A stretch of 5,422 nucleotides of DNA from an uncultured Alphaproteobacteria bacterium. Lineage in GTDB: Bacteria; Pseudomonadota; Alphaproteobacteria; Sphingomonadales; Sphingomonadaceae. Both the position numbers and the translations under genes were made by a program. Each line of letters starts with the position of its first letter. Positions within the stretch are counted from its first letter, which is position 1. The notes below the pieces were generated by a model. That model had not been told where the DNA came from, made no database searches, and saw nothing but the letters and a program-made list of their open reading frames with translations. The stretch is from NCBI GenBank assembly GCA_903939555.1, contig CAJAHV010000332.1, positions 1 through 5,422 of the forward strand. Direction: 5' to 3'. This document shows positions 1-5,298 of the stretch, piece by piece.

Positions 1-1146
1 ATGCCCGACACGGCCGAGGCGGTGCTGGCGCGCGGCGATGCCGATCTCGTTTCGTTGGCTCGGCCGATGCTGGCCGATTCGCAACTGGTGCGAAAGGCGC
101 TGGAGGGGCGCGAGGACGAGATCAACACCTGCATCGCCTGCAACCAGGCCTGTCTCGACCACACGTTCGGCGGCAAGCTGACGAGTTGCCTCGTCAACCC
201 CCGCGCCTGCCGCGAAACCGAGCTGATCGTCGCTCCGACCGCGCAGCGCAAGCGGCTGGCGGTAGTCGGTGCCGGGCCGGCAGGGCTGGCCTATGCGGTG
301 ACGGCAGCGGAGCGCGGCCATGACGTGACGCTGTTCGACGCAGCGGCCGAAATCGGCGGGCAGTTCAACCTTGCCAAGCGGATTCCGGGCAAGGAGGAAT
401 TTTACGAAACGCTGCGCTATTACGCCCGGATGATCGAAAAGTTCGGCATCACGCTGCGGCTCAACACCCGCGCCGATGCAGGCATGCTGTCGGGCTATGA
501 CGATGTCATCATCGCCACCGGCATCACCCCGCGTCGGCCCGATCTGCCCGGTATCGATCATCCCAAGGCGGTCAGCTATGTCGATGTCATCACCGGCAAG
601 GCCAAGGTCGGCAAGCGTGTCGCGATCATGGGCGCCGGGGGCATCGGCTTCGATGTCGCCGAACTCATCACGCATGAAGGCACATCGGCGGCGCTCGATA
701 TCGATGTGTTCGCCAAGGAATGGGGCATTGATTTTGCCAACCACCCGCGCGGCGGGGTGACCGGCATCGTGCCCGAAGTGGCGAAATCCGACCGCGAGGT
801 GACCTTGTTCCAGCGCAAGGCCGGCGCACCGGGCAAATCGCTCGGCAAGACGACGGGCTGGACCCACAAGCTGACACTGCAACGCCGCGGCGTGCAGATG
901 GTCGGCGGCGCGGAATATCTGGCCATCGATGACGACGGCCTGCACGTCACACTGGGTGGCGAGCCGCGCGTCTATGACGTCGATACCGTCATCATCTGCG
1001 CCGGGCAGGAACCGGCGCGCGGCCTGTATGACGAACTCGCCGCCGCCGGCATCACCGCGCAATTGATCGGCGGTGCGTTCGAAGCCGGCGAACTTGATGC
1101 CAAGCGCGCCATCAACCAGGCGACCGAACTGGCGGCAGCCGCATGA
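1..1146 (+). CDS. fadH: NADPH-dependent 2,4-dienoyl-CoA reductase, C-terminal part (5' end outside window)
   Basis: Flavin and iron-sulfur enzyme that reduces 2,4-dienoyl-CoA with NADPH, allowing beta-oxidation of fatty acids with double bonds at even positions. The 381 visible residues align along their whole length with my memory of the C-terminal portion of E. coli FadH, a protein of about 670 residues. The N-terminal TIM barrel with the FMN site and catalytic Tyr/His lies left of the window. The ATG at base 1 is therefore almost certainly an internal Met, not the start. Visible features: end of the barrel (GDADLVSLARPMLAD, 12-26); the 4Fe-4S ligands C44, C47, C51 and C63 in C-x2-C-x3-C-x11-C spacing; the FAD-binding GAGPAG at 90-95; the IGGQFNLAKRIPGKEEFYETLRYY signature region around 118-141; a second dinucleotide-binding GAGGIG at 211-216 for NADPH; GKTTGW at 282-287; ICAGQEP at 332-338. 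The stop overlaps an ATG of the next frame, and an NTF2-like gene follows. Some Old Yellow Enzyme relatives with the same layout act on other enoates, so the exact substrate is inferred. Confidence 0.93.
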   Translation: MPDTAEAVLARGDADLVSLARPMLADSQLVRKALEGREDEINTCIACNQACLDHTFGGKLTSCLVNPRACRETELIVAPTAQRKRLAVVGAGPAGLAYAVTAAERGHDVTLFDAAAEIGGQFNLAKRIPGKEEFYETLRYYARMIEKFGITLRLNTRADAGMLSGYDDVIIATGITPRRPDLPGIDHPKAVSYVDVITGKAKVGKRVAIMGAGGIGFDVAELITHEGTSAALDIDVFAKEWGIDFANHPRGGVTGIVPEVAKSDREVTLFQRKAGAPGKSLGKTTGWTHKLTLQRRGVQMVGGAEYLAIDDDGLHVTLGGEPRVYDVDTVIICAGQEPARGLYDELAAAGITAQLIGGAFEAGELDAKRAINQATELAAAA

Positions 1147-1150
1147 CCCC

Positions 1151-1155
1151 GGAGG
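1151..1155 (+). promoter_or_regulatory. Shine-Dalgarno site GGAGG that decides the NTF2-like start
   Basis: GGAGG lies 8 bases before the ATG at 1164 and just after the fadH stop (1144-1146). The other in-frame ATG, at 1143, overlaps that stop as ATGA but has only a weak GGCGG (1131-1135) before it. The site favours 1164 as the main start and fits tight coupling to fadH translation. Confidence 0.7.
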
Positions 1156-1163
1156 CAAAGACC

Positions 1164-1550
1164 ATGATCGGCACCGCGCTCGACAGCTGGTACAGTTATA
1201 TGCGCAACCATGATCTGGCAGCGCTGCACGCCATGATCCACCCCGATGCGGTGTTCGAAAGCCCGGTGGTCCACACGCCGCAGCGCGGCTGCGACATCGT
1301 CTTCAAATATCTCGCCAGCGCCGAAAAAGTGCTCGGCGGCGCGGGCTTCACCTATGTCGGCGAATGGCGCAACGCCGACAGCGCCATCCTCGAATTCGAA
1401 AATGTCATCGACGGGATCAAGATCAACGGCGTCGACATGATCACCTGGAACGACGCCGGGCAGATCACCCATTTCAAGGTGATGGTGCGGCCTTTAAAGG
1501 CGATCAACATGCTCCACCAGAAGATGGGCGAGATGCTGGCGAAGGCGTGA
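1164..1550 (+). CDS. NTF2-like / SnoaL-like family protein
   Basis: Small cytosolic protein of 128 residues (135 if started at 1143), the usual length of single-domain NTF2-fold proteins. Numbered from the ATG at 1143, it shows the family pattern: an N-terminal helix with WYSYMRNHD (16-24), then LAALHAMIHPDAVFESP (26-41), the typical stretch where helices lead into the cone ('dl.al..l.hpDavfesP'). Strands follow: GFTYVGEWRNADSAILEFE (68-86), IDGIKINGVDMITWNDAGQITHFKVMVRP (89-117), then a C-terminal helix ending at the stop. The fold is used by SnoaL-type cyclases, ketosteroid isomerase-like enzymes, dehydratases and proteins with no catalytic role. I see no residue set that picks one, so the substrate is unknown. 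It sits directly behind fadH with no room for a promoter, so it is probably in the same transcript and may act on a related CoA ester or lipid intermediate (inference). The start at 1164 is preferred because of the GGAGG at 1151-1155. Confidence 0.85.
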   Translation: MIGTALDSWYSYMRNHDLAALHAMIHPDAVFESPVVHTPQRGCDIVFKYLASAEKVLGGAGFTYVGEWRNADSAILEFENVIDGIKINGVDMITWNDAGQITHFKVMVRPLKAINMLHQKMGEMLAKA

Positions 1551-1633
1551 ACCTGACACTTGGTGCCCATCGCGACGGATCTTCCATTGACCGATTTTCG
1601 GACAAAGCCGTCATCCCCCGCAAGGTCATTGAA

Positions 1634-1660
1634 TGTCCGCTTACGCCAGTAGCGGACCTT
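1634..1660 (+). repeat. Hairpin element, copy 1 (GTCCGCT ... AGCGGAC)
   Basis: GTCCGCT at 1635-1641 and AGCGGAC at 1651-1657 form a perfect 7-bp inverted repeat around a 9-base loop, followed by CTT. The 26 bases 1635-1660 match the minus strand of 2847-2872 at 18 positions by my count, with both stem ends conserved. It may be a degenerate copy of an intergenic repeat. It is too short to exclude chance. Confidence 0.4.
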
Positions 1661-1692
1661 CGGTCGCTTGTTCGTGCGACGTCGCAGACCGA
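1660..1692. repeat. Palindrome TGCGACGTCGCA with outer TCGGTC/GACCGA arms
   Basis: TGCGACGTCGCA at 1675-1686 is a perfect 12-bp palindrome. TCGGTC at 1660-1665 and GACCGA at 1687-1692 are also reverse complements and bracket it unevenly. It directly follows the hairpin at 1635-1657, so about 58 bases are almost wholly made of inverted repeats. It could be part of a longer interspersed element or a structured 3' end of the fadH transcript; I cannot tell which. Confidence 0.4.
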
Positions 1693-1921
1693 GCAAATGG
1701 TGGTCATTGCCTGCCTGCCTTGATCCGGCGCGAAGGCGGCGGTTGTGCAACGGCACCAAAATCGATCTCGCCTCATGGATAGGCTGGAAACATTGATCAA
1801 TCTCGAAACTATGATGTTCCAAGGATTGTTTGGTGACGCCCATGCTGGGCCATCGGCGAGAGCTTCGCACACATAAAATACGTGCGGCAGAATGTCGCGC
1901 AAAAAAATTATGAAGATGCCG

Positions 1922-1952
1922 TTCAGATTCTGCGGTTGTTTAATTCTATTAT
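1922..1952 (+). promoter_or_regulatory. Possible promoter of the PEP-CTERM gene
   Basis: TATTAT at 1947-1952 matches five of six bases of a -10 box, and TTCAGA at 1922-1927 is a weak -35 box at a long 19-base spacing. They lie in the most AT-rich part of the window, upstream of the leader hairpin. With such AT-rich sequence, chance matches are easy, so the exact boxes are uncertain. That a promoter lies somewhere in 1890-1977 is more likely. Confidence 0.25.
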
Positions 1953-1977
1953 CTATGGCTTAATAATTTTTTCAATA

Positions 1978-2016
1978 AGGGATAACCCTCCACAAGGGCT
2001 ATCCCTCCACTGGGGT
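1978..2016 (+). promoter_or_regulatory. Leader hairpin with duplicated CCCTCCAC motif next to the ribosome binding site
   Basis: AGGGATAACCC (1978-1988) and GGGCTATCCCT (1996-2006) form an 11-bp stem with one A-C mismatch and a 7-base loop. The block CCCTCCAC-NN-GGG occurs twice, at 1986-1998 and 2003-2015, with a period of 17. The second GGG run (GGGGT, 2012-2016) is the likely Shine-Dalgarno site, 9 bases before the ATG at 2026. The CCC at 2003-2005 could pair either with the first stem arm or with this GGG run, so two mutually exclusive folds can be drawn. That it controls translation is inference. As DNA, it could equally be a repressor site. Confidence 0.45.
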
Positions 2017-2025
2017 CAACTCTCT

Positions 2026-2655
2026 ATGAAAAAATTCCTATCTGCCGCTATAGCGTGCGCTTTCATTGCCGCGCCCGCTATGGGCACAATTATCACTGGT
2101 GGAAACGAAGTCAAAATTCGCGGCGCCCAAATTACTAACAGAACTGATTTCAGCTATCTGGACGCCAATAATCCGATCAACGGTACTGGCAATATTAGGA
2201 AGTGGAGCATTTTTACTGGCCCTAACTACGGGCCAGCAGCTCTATTGATTTATCGTAAGGTTGGAAATGGCTTGACTAGCGATCCGGCAACAACATACAC
2301 TTTAGTGGGCCAGAGCGCTCTAAAAACGCCGGAAGCATGCCCCGCCACCGGGCCCATTCCCGGTTTCTGCAAACAGACTTATAAGCTGCCCAGCGGCTTG
2401 GCAGTCCAAGCCGGAGATTTTGTTGGTCTTTATTCACTGTTGACCGGGGGTACGATGGTTGGGGGGCCAGGCGTATCGCGTGTCACTGCCGGCGGTGCGG
2501 GCATTTCCACAGTTTTCAGGCCGGTCATTACTTCCTTCACAGCGTCACTAAGCGTGACCAGTGTTCCCGAACCGGCCAGCTGGATGCTGTTGATTGCTGG
2601 CTTCGGCATGGTGGGCAGCGCAATGCGTCGCCGCAACGCTGCCGTCGCTGCCTGA
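2026..2655 (+). CDS. Secreted PEP-CTERM (PEPxxW type) sorting-domain protein, function unknown
   Basis: A 209-residue exported protein. The ATG at 2026 is chosen because it begins a clean signal peptide: MKK, then hydrophobic FLSAAIACAFIAAPA, with likely cleavage after APA (18) or AMG (20). The in-frame extension to 1882 adds 48 residues that would bury this signal. The C-terminus has the exosortase sorting tail: VPEP at 180-183, W186, the short hydrophobic segment MLLIAGFGMVGSAM (187-200), then RRR at 201-203. In known systems exosortase recognises PEP and cuts near it, leaving the protein at the cell surface or in the extracellular matrix; no exosortase is in this window. The body (21-179) is rich in Gly, Thr and Ser. 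It has only two cysteines, C105 and C115, which could form a disulfide. I recognise no enzymatic domain. The 5' half is strikingly AT-rich for this window (26 G+C in bases 2101-2160) and uses TTA, CTA, ATA, AGA and AGG codons. This suggests transfer or relaxed codon selection. It is a single-gene unit with its own leader and terminator. Confidence 0.88.
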   Translation: MKKFLSAAIACAFIAAPAMGTIITGGNEVKIRGAQITNRTDFSYLDANNPINGTGNIRKWSIFTGPNYGPAALLIYRKVGNGLTSDPATTYTLVGQSALKTPEACPATGPIPGFCKQTYKLPSGLAVQAGDFVGLYSLLTGGTMVGGPGVSRVTAGGAGISTVFRPVITSFTASLSVTSVPEPASWMLLIAGFGMVGSAMRRRNAAVAA

Positions 2656-2677
2656 GTTGACGCGTTCGATTTGAAAT

Positions 2678-2711
2678 GGGGCGCGTTCCGTTAGCGGAGC
2701 GCGCCCCTTTT
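2678..2711 (+). terminator. Rho-independent terminator of the PEP-CTERM gene
   Basis: GGGGCGCGTTCCG (2678-2690) pairs with CGGAGCGCGCCCC (2695-2707) as a 13-bp stem with one T-G wobble and a 4-base TTAG loop. TTTTATTATATT follows at once. It begins 23 bases after the stop codon. This is the strongest terminator in the window and separates the PEP-CTERM gene from the aminotransferase. Confidence 0.92.
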
Positions 2712-2846
2712 ATTATATTACTGAAGCTGCCGGTCTGGACGGTCAACGTGCGAGGTGCGCCAGCAGTCACGGTGCGCTTAATACTGAAACGCGCCGAGCT
2801 TGACCTACGCGCAATCTCCTGCATGCAATTCAAACGGGTTGATTGG

Positions 2847-2872
2847 AACGTCCGGAATTGCCCGAAGCGGTC
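2847..2872 (-). repeat. Hairpin-like element, copy 2, opposite orientation to 1635-1660
   Basis: Read on the minus strand, these 26 bases run from GACCGCTT to CGGACGTT and match 1635-1660 at 18 of 26 positions, including CCGCTT at one end and CGGAC plus TT at the other. The stem is less perfect than in copy 1. The two copies flank the PEP-CTERM unit in inverted orientation. I treat this as a possible repeat family only. Confidence 0.3.
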
Positions 2873-2976
2873 GTACGCAGGTGCGATCGCAAACTGCGAA
2901 ATCTGGGTCGCAAGCAGCCTTTGCGGCCGAGGAAAACAATCGTGAGGTTTTGACCCCCGGGCTTTGACCATTCGCC

Positions 2977-2988
2977 GCTCGCGCGAGC
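2977..2988. promoter_or_regulatory. Perfect 12-bp palindrome before the aminotransferase
   Basis: GCTCGCGCGAGC is a perfect palindrome ending 25 bases before the ATG at 3014 and 7 bases after a TTGACC box (2964-2969). The position suits a repressor site. GC-rich DNA makes CG palindromes more often by chance, so the assignment is weak. Confidence 0.3.
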
Positions 2989-3013
2989 GCGCAGCTTTCG
3001 CTATCGCCACACC

Positions 3014-4144
3014 ATGAACCCTGCCGCTGTCCAGCCCTTTCACGCCATGGCGATCTCGCGGCGCGCTTATGCGCTGGAAGCCGCCGGGCGCTCGGTCATC
3101 CATATGGAGTTCGGCCAGCCGTCCACCGGCGCCCCGCCGCTGGCCATCGCTGCCGCCCACCATCGCCTCGACAGCGAAGCCGGCGGCTATTGGGAAAGCC
3201 CGGCGCTCGTCGAGCGCATCGCGCAGCTTTATGCCGAACGCCACGGCCTTGCCATCGATCCCGGTCGCATCATCCTCACCAACGGTGCCAGCCCGGCGCT
3301 GGCGCTCGCCATCGCGGCGCTGTTCGCGCCGGGGGACCGCATCGCCTTTGCCCGGCCGGGCTATGTCGCCTATCGCAACGCCGTGCTCGCGCTGGCGCGG
3401 GTGCCGGTGGAGATCGGCACCGATGCAAGCACCCGCTTCCAGATCGCCGCCAGCCATCTCGAAGCGCTGCCGGACGCACCGCAGGGCCTGATCCTCGCCA
3501 GCCCGGCGAATCCCACCGGCTCGATGATCGATGCGCCGGGCCTCGCCGCCATCGCTGCGGTTGCCAAACGCCGCGGCATCCGCATCATTTCGGACGAGAT
3601 CTACCACGGCCTGACCTATGACGCCCCGGCGCATTCGATGCTCGAATTCGATGCCGAAGCCATCGTCATCAACAGCTTCTCCAAATATTATTCGATGCCG
3701 GGCTGGCGGCTCGGCTGGATCGTCGCGCCGCCGGGCAGCACCGAATTGTTGCGCGCCTATATCGGCAGCCTGTTCCTCACGCCGCCAACGCTGTCGCAGC
3801 ACGCCGCGTTCGCCGCGATGGACGAAACCGAAGTGCTCGAAGGCTATAAGGACACCTATCGCCGCAACCGCGCCCACCTCATCGGCGCGCTGCCGGGGCT
3901 GGGGCTGGCGCGCATCGCCCCGCCCGATGGTGCCTTTTACGCCTGGGTCGATGTCGGGGACTTCACCGATGACAGCATGGCCTTTTGCCAGCAACTGCTC
4001 ACCGATACCGGCATCGCGGTGGCGCCGGGCATCGACTTCGATCCGGTCGACGGCCATCGCTTCATGCGCTTTTCCTTTGCCGTCAGCGAGGATCGCACCC
4101 GCCTGGCGGTCGATCGCTTCGCTGCCTGGTTGAAACAGCGCTGA
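3014..4144 (+). CDS. Class I/II PLP-dependent aminotransferase
   Basis: Cytosolic enzyme of 376 residues that moves an amino group between an amino acid and a 2-oxo acid using pyridoxal phosphate. It is the normal length for aspartate-aminotransferase-fold proteins of subgroup I. Motifs in order: EFGQPSTGAPP (32-42), the substrate-side Gly loop; NGASPAL (90-96), the phosphate-cradle loop; ARPGYVAYRN (113-122); SPANPTGS (163-170) with N166, which contacts the cofactor; ISDEIYHGL (192-200) with D194 on the pyridine nitrogen and Y197 on the ring oxygen; SFSKYYSMPGWRLGW (221-235) with K224 as the Schiff-base lysine and R232; MRFSFA (351-356) with R352 expected to bind the substrate carboxylate. 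All key residues are present, so it should be active; its amino-acid preference cannot be read from this. The GYWESPALVERIA segment (58-70) is shorter than the usual 'GYtea.GlpaLReaiA' by about two residues, which may mark a subfamily. No Shine-Dalgarno site precedes 3014 and no earlier start exists in frame back to the stop at 2951, so the mRNA could be leaderless or very short-led. M12 at 3047 is a less likely start. Confidence 0.92.
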   Translation: MNPAAVQPFHAMAISRRAYALEAAGRSVIHMEFGQPSTGAPPLAIAAAHHRLDSEAGGYWESPALVERIAQLYAERHGLAIDPGRIILTNGASPALALAIAALFAPGDRIAFARPGYVAYRNAVLALARVPVEIGTDASTRFQIAASHLEALPDAPQGLILASPANPTGSMIDAPGLAAIAAVAKRRGIRIISDEIYHGLTYDAPAHSMLEFDAEAIVINSFSKYYSMPGWRLGWIVAPPGSTELLRAYIGSLFLTPPTLSQHAAFAAMDETEVLEGYKDTYRRNRAHLIGALPGLGLARIAPPDGAFYAWVDVGDFTDDSMAFCQQLLTDTGIAVAPGIDFDPVDGHRFMRFSFAVSEDRTRLAVDRFAAWLKQR

Positions 4145-4208
4145 TTGCAACTTCGCATCTTGGCGGGCGGCGCCATAACGCATAGGGTGAAAGTAACGGG
4201 CTGATTTG

Positions 4209-4220
4209 CGGCATATGCCG
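4209..4220. promoter_or_regulatory. Perfect 12-bp palindrome before the aldolase
   Basis: CGGCATATGCCG is a perfect palindrome in the 112-base gap between the aminotransferase and the aldolase, ending 36 bases before the aldolase ATG. TTT (4205-4207) and AAA (4223-4225) flank it, which loosely widens the symmetry. This is the form and place of a dimeric repressor or activator site, as expected for a catabolic gene. No regulator gene is in the window. Confidence 0.4.
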
Positions 4221-4256
4221 TGAAATAGCCCCAGAATTTTACGCAAAGGCCCGGCG

Positions 4257-5288
4257 ATGTACGATCCGCTGACAACCAAGCTCTACGTTCAGGATGTCAC
4301 GCTGCGCGATGGCATGCACGCCATCCGCCACATGTATGGCCTCGATCATGTCCGCGCCATCGCCGCAGCGCTCGATGCCGCCGGGGTCGATGCCATCGAA
4401 GTCGCGCATGGCGACGGCCTGTCGGGCACCAGCTTCAACTATGGCTTTGGCGCCCATACCGACTGGGAATGGCTCGAAGCCGTCGCCGAGGTGCTGACCC
4501 GCTCGGTGCTCACCACCCTCATCCTGCCCGGGCTCGGCACCGTCGATGAACTACGCCGGGCGCATGGCCTGGGCGTCCGCTCGGTGCGCGTCGCCACCCA
4601 TTGCACCGAAGCCGATGTCGCCAAACAGCATATCGGTTTCGCCCGCGATCTCGGCATGGATGTCGCCGGCTTCCTGATGATGAGCCACATGATCGACGCC
4701 GAAGCGCTCGCCGCCCAGGCCGCGAAAATGGAAAGCTACGGCGCCCAGTGCGTCTATGTAACCGATTCGGGCGGCGCGCTCGACATGGATGGCGTGCGTG
4801 ACCGGCTGCGCGCCTATGATCGCGTGCTACGCCCCGAAACCCAGCGCGGCATGCACGCCCACCACAATCTCGCGCTCGGCGTCGCCAATTCGATCGTCGC
4901 GGCGCAAGAAGGCGCCATCCGCATCGATGCCAGCCTCGCCGGCATGGGCGCCGGTGCCGGCAATGCGCCCTTGGAGGTCTTCATCGCCGCGGTCGACCGC
5001 AAGGGCTGGAACCATGGCTGCGATGTCATGGCGTTGATGGACGCCGCCGAAGATCTCGTCCGCCCGCTGCAAGACCGGCCGGTGCGGGTTGATCGCGAAA
5101 CGCTGTCGCTCGGCTATGCCGGGGTCTATTCGTCCTTCCTGCGCCACGCCGAAAAGGCCGCCGCCGATTACGGCCTCGACACCCGCGAGATCCTTGTCGA
5201 ACTCGGCCGCCGCAAGATGGTCGGCGGCCAGGAAGACATGATCGTCGATGTGGCGCTCGACCTGTTGAAGGCGCGCGCTGCGGCCTGA
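4257..5288 (+). CDS. 4-hydroxy-2-oxovalerate aldolase (DmpG/BphI type)
   Basis: Metal-dependent class II aldolase (EC 4.1.3.39) that splits 4-hydroxy-2-oxopentanoate into pyruvate and acetaldehyde, the final step of meta-cleavage pathways for phenol, biphenyl and related aromatics. Homologues in steroid breakdown use 4-hydroxy-2-oxohexanoate. The 343 residues match the family end to end without gaps that I can see. The active-site set keeps the DmpG numbering: R17 and D18 in VTLRDGMHAIRH, H21 as likely base, H200 and H202 in GMHAHHN as metal ligands with D18, and Y291 in GYAGVYSSFLRHAEKA. Also present: IEVAHGDGL (47-55), SFNYGFGAHTD (59-69), VRVATHCTEADVAKQH (110-125), FLMMSHMI (139-146), DASLAGMGAGAGNAPLE (224-240) and the C-terminal partner-binding domain (about 262-343) ending in LVELGRRKMVGGQEDMIVDVALDL. 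AAAGG at 4245-4249 is a good ribosome site 7 bases before the ATG. The usual partner, the acylating acetaldehyde dehydrogenase (DmpF/BphJ), which takes the aldehyde through a channel, is neither just upstream nor in the visible downstream bases. Family certainty is high; the pathway is inferred. Confidence 0.95.
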   Translation: MYDPLTTKLYVQDVTLRDGMHAIRHMYGLDHVRAIAAALDAAGVDAIEVAHGDGLSGTSFNYGFGAHTDWEWLEAVAEVLTRSVLTTLILPGLGTVDELRRAHGLGVRSVRVATHCTEADVAKQHIGFARDLGMDVAGFLMMSHMIDAEALAAQAAKMESYGAQCVYVTDSGGALDMDGVRDRLRAYDRVLRPETQRGMHAHHNLALGVANSIVAAQEGAIRIDASLAGMGAGAGNAPLEVFIAAVDRKGWNHGCDVMALMDAAEDLVRPLQDRPVRVDRETLSLGYAGVYSSFLRHAEKAAADYGLDTREILVELGRRKMVGGQEDMIVDVALDLLKARAAA

Positions 5289-5298
5289 CAGAAAAAGT

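Larger units (their letters stand above)
1551..2025. other. Gene-free stretch between NTF2-like gene and PEP-CTERM gene
   Basis: About 475 bases in which I can support no gene. The open frames on both strands continue out of the NTF2-like gene or show no recognisable family. The first part holds inverted repeats (1635-1657 and 1660-1692). From about 1890 the sequence becomes AT-rich and leads into a hairpin-containing leader before the next gene. An open frame runs from 1882 into the PEP-CTERM gene, but its first 48 residues do not resemble a signal peptide, so they are probably untranslated leader. No good intrinsic terminator for the fadH operon is seen: the 1635-1657 hairpin has no T-run after it. 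Confidence 0.6.
2712..3013. other. Gene-free stretch between terminator and aminotransferase
   Basis: About 300 bases with no gene that I can support. The + frame from 2676 starts inside the terminator stem and has no family features. The long minus-strand frame across it is a shadow of the aminotransferase. The stretch holds a hairpin-like element (2847-2872), the palindrome TGCGATCGCA (2882-2891), two TTGACC boxes (2950-2955, 2964-2969) that look like -35 elements but lack a matching -10, and the palindrome at 2977-2988. Confidence 0.55.

Noticed and set aside
1..3. ATG at base 1 as the true start of the reductase
   Set aside because: The residues that follow match the interior of FadH, near the end of its barrel domain; about 290 residues are missing upstream.
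1635..1657. Hairpin as terminator of the fadH operon
   Set aside because: The 7-bp stem has a 9-base loop and no T-run follows, so it does not meet the form of an intrinsic terminator.
1352..1902. Minus-strand frames between the NTF2-like gene and the PEP-CTERM gene
   Set aside because: They overlap the well-supported NTF2-like gene, run through inverted repeats, and give Arg-rich products with no family pattern or good ribosome site.
1882..2025. N-terminal extension of the PEP-CTERM frame by 48 codons
   Set aside because: It would place a non-signal sequence before a clear signal peptide starting at 2026, and it covers the AT-rich promoter-like region and the leader hairpin.
2676..2945. 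Possible small + strand gene of 89 codons
   Set aside because: The start is inside the terminator stem, there is no ribosome site, and the translated product has no recognisable features.
2950..2969. TTGACC boxes as a promoter for the aminotransferase
   Set aside because: Both look like -35 boxes, but at 16-19 bases downstream there is only GC-rich sequence with no -10 match.
2537..4279. Very long minus-strand open frame (580 codons) opposite the aminotransferase
   Set aside because: It lies antisense to a gene with all family motifs, also crosses the terminator, the intergenic repeats and the end of the PEP-CTERM gene, and its product is low-complexity Arg/Ala/Gly/Asp sequence with no family features. 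Long antisense frames are common in GC-rich genes.
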